This document shows positions 1 to 5,097 of a stretch of 5,097 bases of DNA, piece by piece. This DNA is from Arcobacter sp. UBA7394 (GTDB lineage Bacteria; Campylobacterota; Campylobacteria; Campylobacterales; Arcobacteraceae). Location of the stretch: contig DKNG01000200.1 in NCBI GenBank assembly GCA_002470185.1, forward strand, positions 4,850 to 9,946. Direction: 5' to 3'. The translations under genes were made by a program, and so were the position numbers. Each line of letters opens with the position of its first letter. Within the stretch, counting starts at the first letter, position 1. Under the pieces are notes generated by a model that had not been told where the DNA came from, did not search any database, and was given only the letters and a program-made list of their open reading frames with translations.

Positions 1-861
1 TTATTAGGGACATTTTATTTACAAGCTAAAGATTTTTCAAAAGCATTAGATTATTTTAAAAGAGCTTTTGCTATAAATAATTCTGCTAATACATTATTAA
101 CTCTCACAAATATTCAATATTACTATACAGGTAATAAAGAAAATTCAAAAGAGTCATTGGAAAACTATATTTCACAAAATGGTTATATATATAATTTATG
201 CATTCAATTATTATCTTTTTATGAACAAGAAAAAGATAGAAATAAAATACTTGATTTATTAAACAAAATGTATGAAAACTATAAATATAAAAATAATAAA
301 GAAATATTAGAGCGAACAAGAGGATTATTAGTAAGATATATTTCTCAAAAGAATTTAAATGAAGCTATTGTTTTTTTAGAAACAGAAAATATCAAAGATA
401 ATTTATTATTAGCTTTATATAGAACAGTAAATGATACTAAAAAAGCTTATGAATTATTAAACTATTTATATATAAAAACTAATAATTTAGATTACCTTGC
501 ACAAATTGCAATTTTAGAATTTGAATTAGCAAGTGATAAAAAAGTAGTAATTCCAGAAGTTATTGCAAAGTTTGATAAAGCTTTAGAGGGTGGAGTTAAA
601 AAAGCAATGTATCAGAATTATTTAGCTTATTTATTAATTGATTATAATATTGATATTAAACGAGGCCTTGATTTGGTTGCAAAGGCTTTAAAACAAGAAC
701 CAAAAAACTTAGCTTATTTAGATACTCTTGCTTGGGGAGAATATAAGTCAAAAAATTGTAAAAAAGCTTATGATTTAATGAAAGATATTGTACATGAAGC
801 AGGATTAGAAGATAACGAAATAAAACAACATTGGGATAAAATTAAGGAGTGTACTAAGTGA
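1..861 (+). CDS. TPR-repeat protein, 5'-truncated by window edge
   Basis: The reading frame is open from the first base, so the gene starts upstream; the first in-frame TTG, at 157, is not a convincing start because TPR-like sequence precedes it. The fragment has 286 residues. TPR-like helical pairs are visible at fragment residues 1-27 ([20 protein letters not shown] and on), 206-236 ([20 protein letters not shown] and on) and 238-264 ([20 protein letters not shown] and on). The last two resemble the C-terminal TPR pair of bacterial outer-membrane or periplasmic TPR proteins. TPR proteins are protein-protein interaction scaffolds; no catalytic motif is visible. The N-terminus, where a signal or lipobox would lie, is missing, so location in the cell cannot be read. 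The stop overlaps the trpC start (GTGA), so the two are translationally coupled. From memory, Campylobacter jejuni also has a TPR-type putative lipoprotein directly before trpC, which would make the pairing old; the exact role is unknown. Confidence 0.85.
   Translation, partial: LLGTFYLQAKDFSKALDYFKRAFAINNSANTLLTLTNIQYYYTGNKENSKESLENYISQNGYIYNLCIQLLSFYEQEKDRNKILDLLNKMYENYKYKNNKEILERTRGLLVRYISQKNLNEAIVFLETENIKDNLLLALYRTVNDTKKAYELLNYLYIKTNNLDYLAQIAILEFELASDKKVVIPEVIAKFDKALEGGVKKAMYQNYLAYLLIDYNIDIKRGLDLVAKALKQEPKNLAYLDTLAWGEYKSKNCKKAYDLMKDIVHEAGLEDNEIKQHWDKIKECTK
844..849 (+). promoter_or_regulatory. Shine-Dalgarno for trpC, inside the TPR gene
   Basis: AAGGAG lies 8 bases before the GTG at 858, within the last codons of the upstream TPR gene. 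It is a near-ideal ribosome binding site and supports GTG 858 as the trpC start. The GTGA overlap means a ribosome ending the TPR gene stops exactly where trpC begins. Confidence 0.8.
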
Positions 862-1649
862 TTTTAGATGAAATTAATGAACGAACGAGAGCGGATTTAG
901 AAAAAAGAAAAAAAGATTTACCATTGGATTTATTAGGAAGAAGTTTGTCTTCTAATCCATTTACGCCAAGAGATGTAAAACCATATTTAACTGCAACAAA
1001 AGAAGAACCTATTAGAATAATTTCTGAGGTTAAGAAAGCAAGTCCTTCAAAAGGTATTATAAAAGAGGACTTTGATCCTATTGCAATTGCACAGGCATAT
1101 AGTAATAGTGGAGCAAATGCTATTTCTGTTTTAACAGAACCTCACTATTTCCAAGGTAACTTAGAATATTTAACTGCTATTAGAAGATATGTACCAACAC
1201 CATTATTAAGAAAAGACTTTATTGTTGATAAATATCAAATTGTTGAAGCTTTAGTATATGGAGCGGATTTTATTTTATTAATTGCAAAATCTTTAGGAAC
1301 TAAAGAATTAAAAGAGTTATATGACTATGCATTACATGTTGGATTAGAAGTATTAGTAGAAATTCATGATAAAGAAGATTTAACTAAAGCAATGAAATGT
1401 GGAGCTAATATTATTGGTATTAACCATAGAAACCTTGATACATTTGAAATGGATATGGAATTATGTGATAAATTAATTCCAATGATTCCAAATGGGAAAA
1501 TCATTGTTGCTGAATCTGGGGTTTCTAATACTGAAACTATCAAAAGATTAAGTGGAATTGGTGCAGATGCTTTCTTAATTGGAGAGCATTTTATGAGAGT
1601 ACCAAGTATTGAAGACGAACTTACAAAATTTAAAAACTCTATGAACTAA
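858..1649 (+). CDS. trpC: Indole-3-glycerol-phosphate synthase TrpC
   Basis: The enzyme decarboxylates and closes the ring of CdRP to give indole-3-glycerol phosphate, the fourth step from chorismate in tryptophan synthesis; it is a cytosolic (beta/alpha)8 barrel. The 263-residue length fits the single-function enzyme, with no fused TrpF domain. All catalytic residues of the family can be placed: E57 and K59 in [12 protein letters not shown]119 in LRKDF, E168 in LVEIHD, N189 in GINHRNL, and E219-S220 in AESG. The phosphate-binding end is [12 protein letters not shown] at 235-246. The GINHRNL motif has His where most bacteria have Asn. The GTG start is set by AAGGAG 8 bases upstream and overlaps the TPR stop. 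No other trp gene is in the window, so the pathway is dispersed or at least trpC is detached. No leader or attenuator can precede trpC directly, because the upstream gene overlaps it. Confidence 0.96.
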   Translation: MILDEINERTRADLEKRKKDLPLDLLGRSLSSNPFTPRDVKPYLTATKEEPIRIISEVKKASPSKGIIKEDFDPIAIAQAYSNSGANAISVLTEPHYFQGNLEYLTAIRRYVPTPLLRKDFIVDKYQIVEALVYGADFILLIAKSLGTKELKELYDYALHVGLEVLVEIHDKEDLTKAMKCGANIIGINHRNLDTFEMDMELCDKLIPMIPNGKIIVAESGVSNTETIKRLSGIGADAFLIGEHFMRVPSIEDELTKFKNSMN

Positions 1650-1654
1650 CAAAA

Positions 1655-1689
1655 GATAACTTTTATCAAGCTTTTTGATAAAAGTTATC
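1655..1689 (+). terminator. Perfect hairpin after trpC, possible terminator
   Basis: GATAACTTTTATCA (1655-1668) and TGATAAAAGTTATC (1676-1689) are perfect reverse complements. One more A-T pair (1669/1675) makes a 15-bp stem with a 5-base loop, GCTTT. It begins 5 bases after the trpC stop codon, where a terminator or 3'-end stabiliser is expected. On the plus strand the following bases (AATAGATAAAA) are not T-rich, so a classic U-tract is missing. Reading in the minus direction, only TTTT follows. I call it a probable transcript-end hairpin for trpC; intrinsic termination is not certain. Confidence 0.55.
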
Positions 1690-1786
1690 AATAGATAAAA
1701 ATAATATTTAAAATATTTAATAATAATTAAAAAATACAATTTAATAACAATAATCAATAAAATTTACTAAATAATAATAGTATTTG

Positions 1787-1795
1787 TGATAAAAT
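1787..1795 (+). promoter_or_regulatory. Probable extended -10 promoter for the histidine kinase
   Basis: TGATAAAAT fits an extended -10 (TGn plus TAAAAT, one mismatch from TATAAT) and would place the start of transcription near 1802, giving a leader of about 26 bases. A TTTACT at 1763-1768 is too far (21 bases) to serve as a good -35. The DNA upstream, about 1690-1786, is almost entirely A and T, as is usual for Campylobacterota housekeeping-sigma promoters, which depend little on a -35 box. In DNA this AT-rich, chance matches are common. Confidence 0.45.
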
Positions 1796-1827
1796 CATAT
1801 CGTAAACAAAATAAACTAGAATAGTGA

Positions 1828-3654
1828 ATGAATAAAATAACGGAACATCAGAAAATCTCATCATATTTTTTCGTTTTATCTTTAGGTCTAATAATCTCAT
1901 TTGTCTTAATTGATATGACATTTTTCTCTGACCAATTAGAAAAAACGGCAATGAATAATGCACTATCAAAAATTCAGGAGAAAGAAAAAAAGCTTTCTAC
2001 TTATTTTAACACTCCCAAAGATATTTTAGAGTCTACTCGTAAATCAAATTATTTTAATAAATATCTAAATAATCCAAAATTATATAAAAGTGAACTTGAT
2101 GATATATTTCTTACTATATCAAGTATAAATAAAAATATTATGCAGTTTAGATTTATTGATAAAAATGGTATTGAAAAAATAAGAATTGATAGAAAAAGTA
2201 AAAACTTAATGCCTATTATTATAAATAAAAATGGTTTACAAAATAAATCAAATAGGTACTATTTTTCTGATTCAAAAGAAAAAGAGATTGAAAAAGTATG
2301 GTATTCCAATATTGATTTGAATATGGAAAATGGAAAAGTTATAAAACCTTTTATTCCGACACTACGAGCTATGTTACCAGTATCATTTAATAATGAATTT
2401 TCAGGAGTCTTAATCATTAATTACTTTATGGAAGATGCTTTAAATGATCTAATAAATACCTCTTTATATGATATTATTTTATTGAATGAGAAAGGTGATT
2501 ATTTAGTTCATCATGATAATACTAAAAATTGGTCTTTTTACAATAATAAAAAAAATGCATTGGAAAATGAGTTTAATATCTACACTAAATATATATTAAA
2601 AGACAATTTGATTCAAAATAAAAAATTTATATCAAAAAACTTAGATTTTGAAACTCCTGAAAAACTAAAAATATTAGTACAGTTTAAAAATGAGTATTTG
2701 GTAAGAAATCAAAAAGAGAAATTAAATCAGTATATGATTGTTTCTTTTATTATTGTTTTATTATCTTTATTAATGAGCATACTTTTTTCAAAATATCTAA
2801 AAAAACTGTTTTTTATTTTAAAAGATACAAAAAAATTAAATGTTCTTTTGGGGCATAAGGTACATGAAAAAACAAAAGAGTTACAAGAGTTAAATGAAAA
2901 TCTAGAACATAAAGTAAGAGAAGAGATACAAAAGAATAAAGAGAAAGAAGAACAACTATTTGCACAAGCTAAACTTGCTGCTATGGGGGATATGATTGGT
3001 AATATAGCTCATCAATGGAGGCAACCATTAAGTCTTATCTCAACTAAAGCATCTGGAATAAAATTAAGACATGAATTTGGTCAGTATGACTACGATGAGT
3101 TACCAATACATATGGATAAAATAGTAGAAAAAACACAATATTTATCTGAAACAATTGATACTTTTAGGAATTTTCTAACTGAAGGAAAAGAGTATAAGGA
3201 TATTGTTTTACAAGATAGTATAAATATGGCACTTGATATTGTTTATTCATCATTACAAGACAATTTTATCAAATTAGAGAACAATATAAATAAACTAAGT
3301 CCCATTAATATTAATACAATTTCAGGAGAATTATCTGAAGTAATAATTAATGTGATTAATAATGCAAAAGATGTAATTATTGATAAAGAGGTAGATGAAG
3401 CATATATTAAAGTAAATCTAATTCACTTAAATAAAAAGATAGTAATTTCAATAGAAGATAATGGAGGTGGAATTCCTGATGATATCATGCCTCGTATCTT
3501 TGAACCATACTTTACAACTAAACATAAAACACAAGGCACAGGACTTGGTTTACATATGAGTTACAAGATAATTACTGAAAGTTTAATGGGAAGAATTTAT
3601 GCTCAAAATACTGATGATGGAGCAAAATTTTTTATTGAATTACCATTAGATTAG
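1828..3654 (+). CDS. Membrane sensor histidine kinase, periplasmic double-Cache sensor, orphan
   Basis: The 608-residue protein is a two-component sensor kinase that would autophosphorylate on histidine and pass the phosphate to an unknown response regulator. A first membrane helix lies at about 11-31 and a second at about 302-322. The periplasmic part between them looks like a double Cache (PDC) domain: [17 protein letters not shown] at 105-121, [10 protein letters not shown] at 137-146, [10 protein letters not shown] at 158-167, then a proline-rich [12 protein letters not shown] stretch. No HAMP is evident; a charged coiled coil at about 335-380 joins to the kinase core. Kinase boxes are complete: H395 in [11 protein letters not shown]-box N512 (NNAKD), DNGGG at 544-548, F-box FEPYFTT at 558-564 and GTGLGL at 570-575. 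A TGA directly precedes the ATG in frame, so this is the earliest possible start; no clear Shine-Dalgarno is present. The signal sensed cannot be read from sequence. Its 3' end meets the LysR gene tail to tail. Confidence 0.93.
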   Translation: MNKITEHQKISSYFFVLSLGLIISFVLIDMTFFSDQLEKTAMNNALSKIQEKEKKLSTYFNTPKDILESTRKSNYFNKYLNNPKLYKSELDDIFLTISSINKNIMQFRFIDKNGIEKIRIDRKSKNLMPIIINKNGLQNKSNRYYFSDSKEKEIEKVWYSNIDLNMENGKVIKPFIPTLRAMLPVSFNNEFSGVLIINYFMEDALNDLINTSLYDIILLNEKGDYLVHHDNTKNWSFYNNKKNALENEFNIYTKYILKDNLIQNKKFISKNLDFETPEKLKILVQFKNEYLVRNQKEKLNQYMIVSFIIVLLSLLMSILFSKYLKKLFFILKDTKKLNVLLGHKVHEKTKELQELNENLEHKVREEIQKNKEKEEQLFAQAKLAAMGDMIGNIAHQWRQPLSLISTKASGIKLRHEFGQYDYDELPIHMDKIVEKTQYLSETIDTFRNFLTEGKEYKDIVLQDSINMALDIVYSSLQDNFIKLENNINKLSPININTISGELSEVIINVINNAKDVIIDKEVDEAYIKVNLIHLNKKIVISIEDNGGGIPDDIMPRIFEPYFTTKHKTQGTGLGLHMSYKIITESLMGRIYAQNTDDGAKFFIELPLD

Positions 3655-3656
3655 AA

Positions 3657-4484
3657 TTATAATTTATACTCTTCTAAATATTCTCTTATTTTTGGAATAC
3701 AATCTTTTCTACATACCATACATGTTGGCATATCTGCTAACTCTTTTGGTAGTTCGGTGATTTTTAATTCATTTTCATAATTGAGCTTTTTTACAATACT
3801 TAGTGGAAGTAGACTTTTTCCCATTCCTGCCTTTACACAACCTAAGATTGTTTCATAATTACCAAATTCTAAGTTCTTATGTTCATTATTTGAAATTTGT
3901 TTTAGATAGTTTTGACCAAACTCATTATAAGCACAACCATTTTTAAATGATAAGAATACATTAGGGCAAGTCTCTTTTTTGGGCTCTACTAAAACAATAG
4001 TTTCTAATACTTTATTTAAAATTATAAGTTCATCACTTTTTGGTTCCCCACTAACAAATGCAATATCAACTTTGTATTCCAATAGCTCTTTAGTTATATC
4101 TCTTGTTGTATTTGTGATTAGTTCTAGATTCATATCTGGATAATCTTTATGCACTTGTAATAAGAAAGAAACAATCCTTGTAGCTGCATTTGATTCAGTT
4201 GAGCCTATGATTAGATGTTCTTGTTTGTTAATATTTTTCATATCATATGTAACTTCTTCAATTTTTTTTACTATTTCACATGCTCTAGGATATAGTTTTT
4301 CACCTTCATTACTTAATATCACACCCTTTGGTACTCTATGAAATAGTAAAAATCCAAGTGACTTCTCAAGCTGTTTTATTCTAGAAGTTACATTAGATTG
4401 TGCAAAATTCAGTTTATTTGCGGCTTTTGTAATACTTTTTTCTTTTGCAACTTCAACGAATACTTTTAGTAAATTAGAATCCAT
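3657..4484 (-). CDS. LysR-family transcriptional regulator, divergent from MFS gene
   Basis: The protein binds DNA and, on binding a small effector, probably controls the divergent transporter gene and its own. From ATG 4484 it has 275 residues. The winged helix-turn-helix covers about 1-60, with SITKAANKLNFAQSNVTSR as the HTH followed by the typical IKQLEKSLG and the wing LFHRVPKGVILSNEGEKLY. A linker helix runs to about 88, and a periplasmic-binding-like effector domain fills 89-275 (IIGSTESNAATRIVSFLLQV onward; GCVKAGMGKSLLPLSIV is the usual late LysR signature). I chose 4484 over the longer ATG at 4511 because TAAGGAA precedes it by 7 bases, and because MDSNLLKVF is where LysR proteins normally begin; the longer start has no ribosome site. 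It is cysteine-rich near the end, with C255, C258 and C262 in CMVCRKDC. The effector is unknown. Confidence 0.93.
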   Translation of the reverse strand: MDSNLLKVFVEVAKEKSITKAANKLNFAQSNVTSRIKQLEKSLGFLLFHRVPKGVILSNEGEKLYPRACEIVKKIEEVTYDMKNINKQEHLIIGSTESNAATRIVSFLLQVHKDYPDMNLELITNTTRDITKELLEYKVDIAFVSGEPKSDELIILNKVLETIVLVEPKKETCPNVFLSFKNGCAYNEFGQNYLKQISNNEHKNLEFGNYETILGCVKAGMGKSLLPLSIVKKLNYENELKITELPKELADMPTCMVCRKDCIPKIREYLEEYKL

Positions 4485-4491
4485 ATCATAT

Positions 4492-4497
4492 TTCCTT
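4492..4497 (-). promoter_or_regulatory. Shine-Dalgarno deciding the LysR start
   Basis: On the minus strand AAGGAA sits 7 bases before ATG 4484. It lies inside the coding sequence that the longer start at 4511 would use, where it would serve no purpose. This favours the 275-residue protein over the 284-residue one. Confidence 0.75.
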
Positions 4498-4499
4498 AT

Positions 4500-4514
4500 A
4501 TCATTAATCATGAT
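4500..4514. promoter_or_regulatory. Candidate LysR operator, distal copy (ATCA-N7-TGAT)
   Basis: ATCATTAATCATGAT has the LTTR form T-N11-A (T4501 to A4513) with perfect ATCA/TGAT arms. It lies upstream of the transporter -35 box, centred about 51 bases before its predicted transcription start, and in the untranslated leader of the LysR gene. It matches the proximal copy at 11 of 15 positions. The operator role is inferred from its form and place. Confidence 0.5.
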
Positions 4515-4521
4515 TTAATAT

Positions 4522-4551
4522 TTGACATAACATCATTTTTAGTGATATTAT
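4522..4551 (+). promoter_or_regulatory. Promoter of the MFS transporter gene
   Basis: A consensus -35, TTGACA (4522-4527), is followed after 18 bases by an extended -10, TGA plus TATTAT (TATTAT at 4546-4551). The start of transcription would be near 4558, leaving a leader of about 19 bases that carries the ribosome site. This is the best-matching promoter in the window. Confidence 0.7.
4532..4546. promoter_or_regulatory. Candidate LysR operator, proximal copy (ATCA-N7-TGAT)
   Basis: ATCATTTTTAGTGAT has the T-N11-A form (T4533 to A4545) with perfect ATCA/TGAT arms. It lies between the -35 and -10 of the transporter promoter and over the predicted transcription start of the LysR gene (about 4540). 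A regulator bound here could block both promoters, as in LysR autorepression. It is centred 32 bases from the distal copy, so both would lie on the same face of the helix. Confidence 0.5.
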
Positions 4552-4577
4552 AACACAGATTTAAGGAAGGATGTAAA
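4547..4577 (-). promoter_or_regulatory. Promoter of the LysR gene
   Basis: On the minus strand TGTTATAAT (4555-4547) is a perfect extended -10. A TTTACA (4577-4572) matches the -35 consensus at 5 of 6 bases but with a long spacer of 19. Transcription would start near 4540, giving a leader of about 56 bases. The -10 hexamer (4552-4547) overlaps the transporter -10 (4546-4551) almost completely. Confidence 0.6.
4563..4576 (+). promoter_or_regulatory. Ribosome site plus ATG-TAA start-stop before the MFS gene
   Basis: AAGGAAGG (4563-4570) ends 6 bases before ATG 4577, a good Shine-Dalgarno spacing. The 6 spacer bases are themselves ATGTAA, an in-frame start codon followed at once by a stop. The first ATG abuts the ribosome site, so 4577 is the productive start. 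Whether the start-stop affects translation is unknown. Confidence 0.7.
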
Positions 4578-5097
4578 TGAATATAAAAGTTTTATTAGAT
4601 AAAAATGCGAATGCTGCAATTATCCTTGCTGGGATCATTTCATTAGTTGTGGGTGTTGGAGTTGCTAGATTCGTATTTACTTCACTATTACCGCCAATGT
4701 TAGATAATTATTTGAGTGTTAGTTTTGCAGGGGTATTGGCATCTGTAAACTATGTAGGATATTTAGCTGGTTCAATTTTTGCTGTGTTTATAAAAGATAT
4801 AAATACAAAAGTGAAATTTTTTAGAGTTGGTATGGTTTTATGTATTATTACTACACTTGTATTAGGAATTAGTACTAATGATATAGTTTGGATGATATCA
4901 AGAGTACTAGCTGGATTTGGCGCTGCAATGGCTTTAGTAGTTGGTTCTGCAATTGTTATGAGTAAGTTAAATATTGAGAATAAAACAAAAGCAATGGGAA
5001 TTCATTTCTCCGGGATTGGATTTTCTATTTTAATTAGTGATTTAATAGTAAGAACTGTTTTTTATTTTAATGGTACTTGGCAATTTTCATGGATTGT
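4577..5097 (+). CDS. YbfB/YjiJ-family MFS transporter, 3'-truncated by window edge
   Basis: The frame is open from ATG 4577 to the window end, giving 173 complete codons of a protein expected to have roughly 390 residues and 12 membrane helices. The first helix carries GVGVARFVFTSLLPPM (26-41), close to the G-x-x-R-F-x-x-x-x-L-L-P-x-M signature of the YbfB/YjiJ branch of the major facilitator superfamily (Pfam MFS_4). ASVNYVGYLAGS (55-66) in helix 2 and SRVLAGFGAAMALVVGSA (108-125) in helix 4 also fit. Hydrophobic segments fall at about 14-40, 50-72, 83-99, 104-128 and 141-165. It is an inner-membrane secondary transporter, probably proton-driven; its cargo is unknown, and no family member I know of allows a firm guess. 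It is divergent from a LysR gene, whose product probably regulates it. Confidence 0.88.
   Translation, partial: MNIKVLLDKNANAAIILAGIISLVVGVGVARFVFTSLLPPMLDNYLSVSFAGVLASVNYVGYLAGSIFAVFIKDINTKVKFFRVGMVLCIITTLVLGISTNDIVWMISRVLAGFGAAMALVVGSAIVMSKLNIENKTKAMGIHFSGIGFSILISDLIVRTVFYFNGTWQFSWI

Noticed and set aside
104..319. Minus-strand open frame opposite the TPR gene, rich in Phe, Tyr and Ile.
   Set aside because: It is an antisense shadow of the TPR coding sequence, with low-complexity aromatic residues and no recognisable domain.
1703..1717. Perfect AT-only palindrome AATATTT-A-AAATATT in the trpC-kinase spacer.
   Set aside because: It contains only A and T, in a stretch with almost no G or C, where such palindromes arise by chance. 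It could add curvature upstream of the kinase promoter, but nothing specific supports an operator.
1575..1969. Two minus-strand open frames (1575-1757 and 1754-1969) across the trpC end, spacer and kinase start.
   Set aside because: They overlap strongly supported plus-strand genes, run through the hairpin and promoter, and have low-complexity hydrophobic translations. I see no reason to think they are genes.
3655..3664. AATTATAATT palindrome at the convergent gene junction, considered as a bidirectional terminator.
   Set aside because: It has 5 A-T pairs without a loop and could not form a stable RNA hairpin.
4485..4511. N-terminal extension of the LysR protein from ATG 4511 (MINDIRKYD).
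   Set aside because: No ribosome site precedes it, it runs over a good Shine-Dalgarno for ATG 4484, and LysR proteins normally start at the position given by 4484.
4506..4515. AATCATGATT 10-base palindrome considered as a separate operator.
   Set aside because: It lies within the distal ATCA-N7-TGAT site, and its centre is half a base off any T-N11-A pair around it. I treat it as part of that site rather than as a separate element.

Overview
The window is a very AT-rich bacterial chromosome segment whose proteins look like those of Campylobacterota, most likely the Arcobacter group. The reasons are the base composition and codon use (almost all third positions are A or T), a monofunctional indole-3-glycerol-phosphate synthase translationally coupled to a TPR protein, a Cache-sensor histidine kinase with the HQWRQPL H-box common in that phylum, and extended -10 promoters with weak or absent -35 boxes. 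The assignment is inferred by eye; no database search was run.

Layout. (1) Positions 1-1649, plus strand: the 3' part of a TPR-repeat protein overlaps by 4 bases (GTGA) a complete trpC. (2) Positions 1650-1827: a 178-base AT-rich spacer holding a perfect hairpin after trpC and a probable extended -10 promoter. (3) Positions 1828-3654, plus strand: a complete membrane histidine kinase with a periplasmic double-Cache sensor and no response regulator in the window. (4) Positions 3657-4484, minus strand: a LysR-family regulator whose stop codon lies 2 bases from the kinase stop codon. (5) Positions 4485-4576: a compact divergent regulatory region. (6) Position 4577 to the window end, plus strand: the first 173 codons of a YbfB/YjiJ-family MFS transporter, cut by the window edge.

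How the parts relate. The TPR protein and trpC are one translationally coupled unit; the rest of the tryptophan pathway is not here. The kinase appears to be its own transcription unit. The LysR gene and the MFS gene form a classic divergent regulator/target pair. The control region between them is the most informative piece of non-coding sequence: its two opposing promoters share almost the same -10 bases, and it holds two copies of an LTTR-type dyad, ATCA-N7-TGAT, 32 bases apart (about three helical turns).

No RNA gene, mobile element, CRISPR array or tandem repeat was seen. I found no clear previously undescribed system. The best leads are the LysR/MFS control region and the unassigned Cache-sensor kinase.
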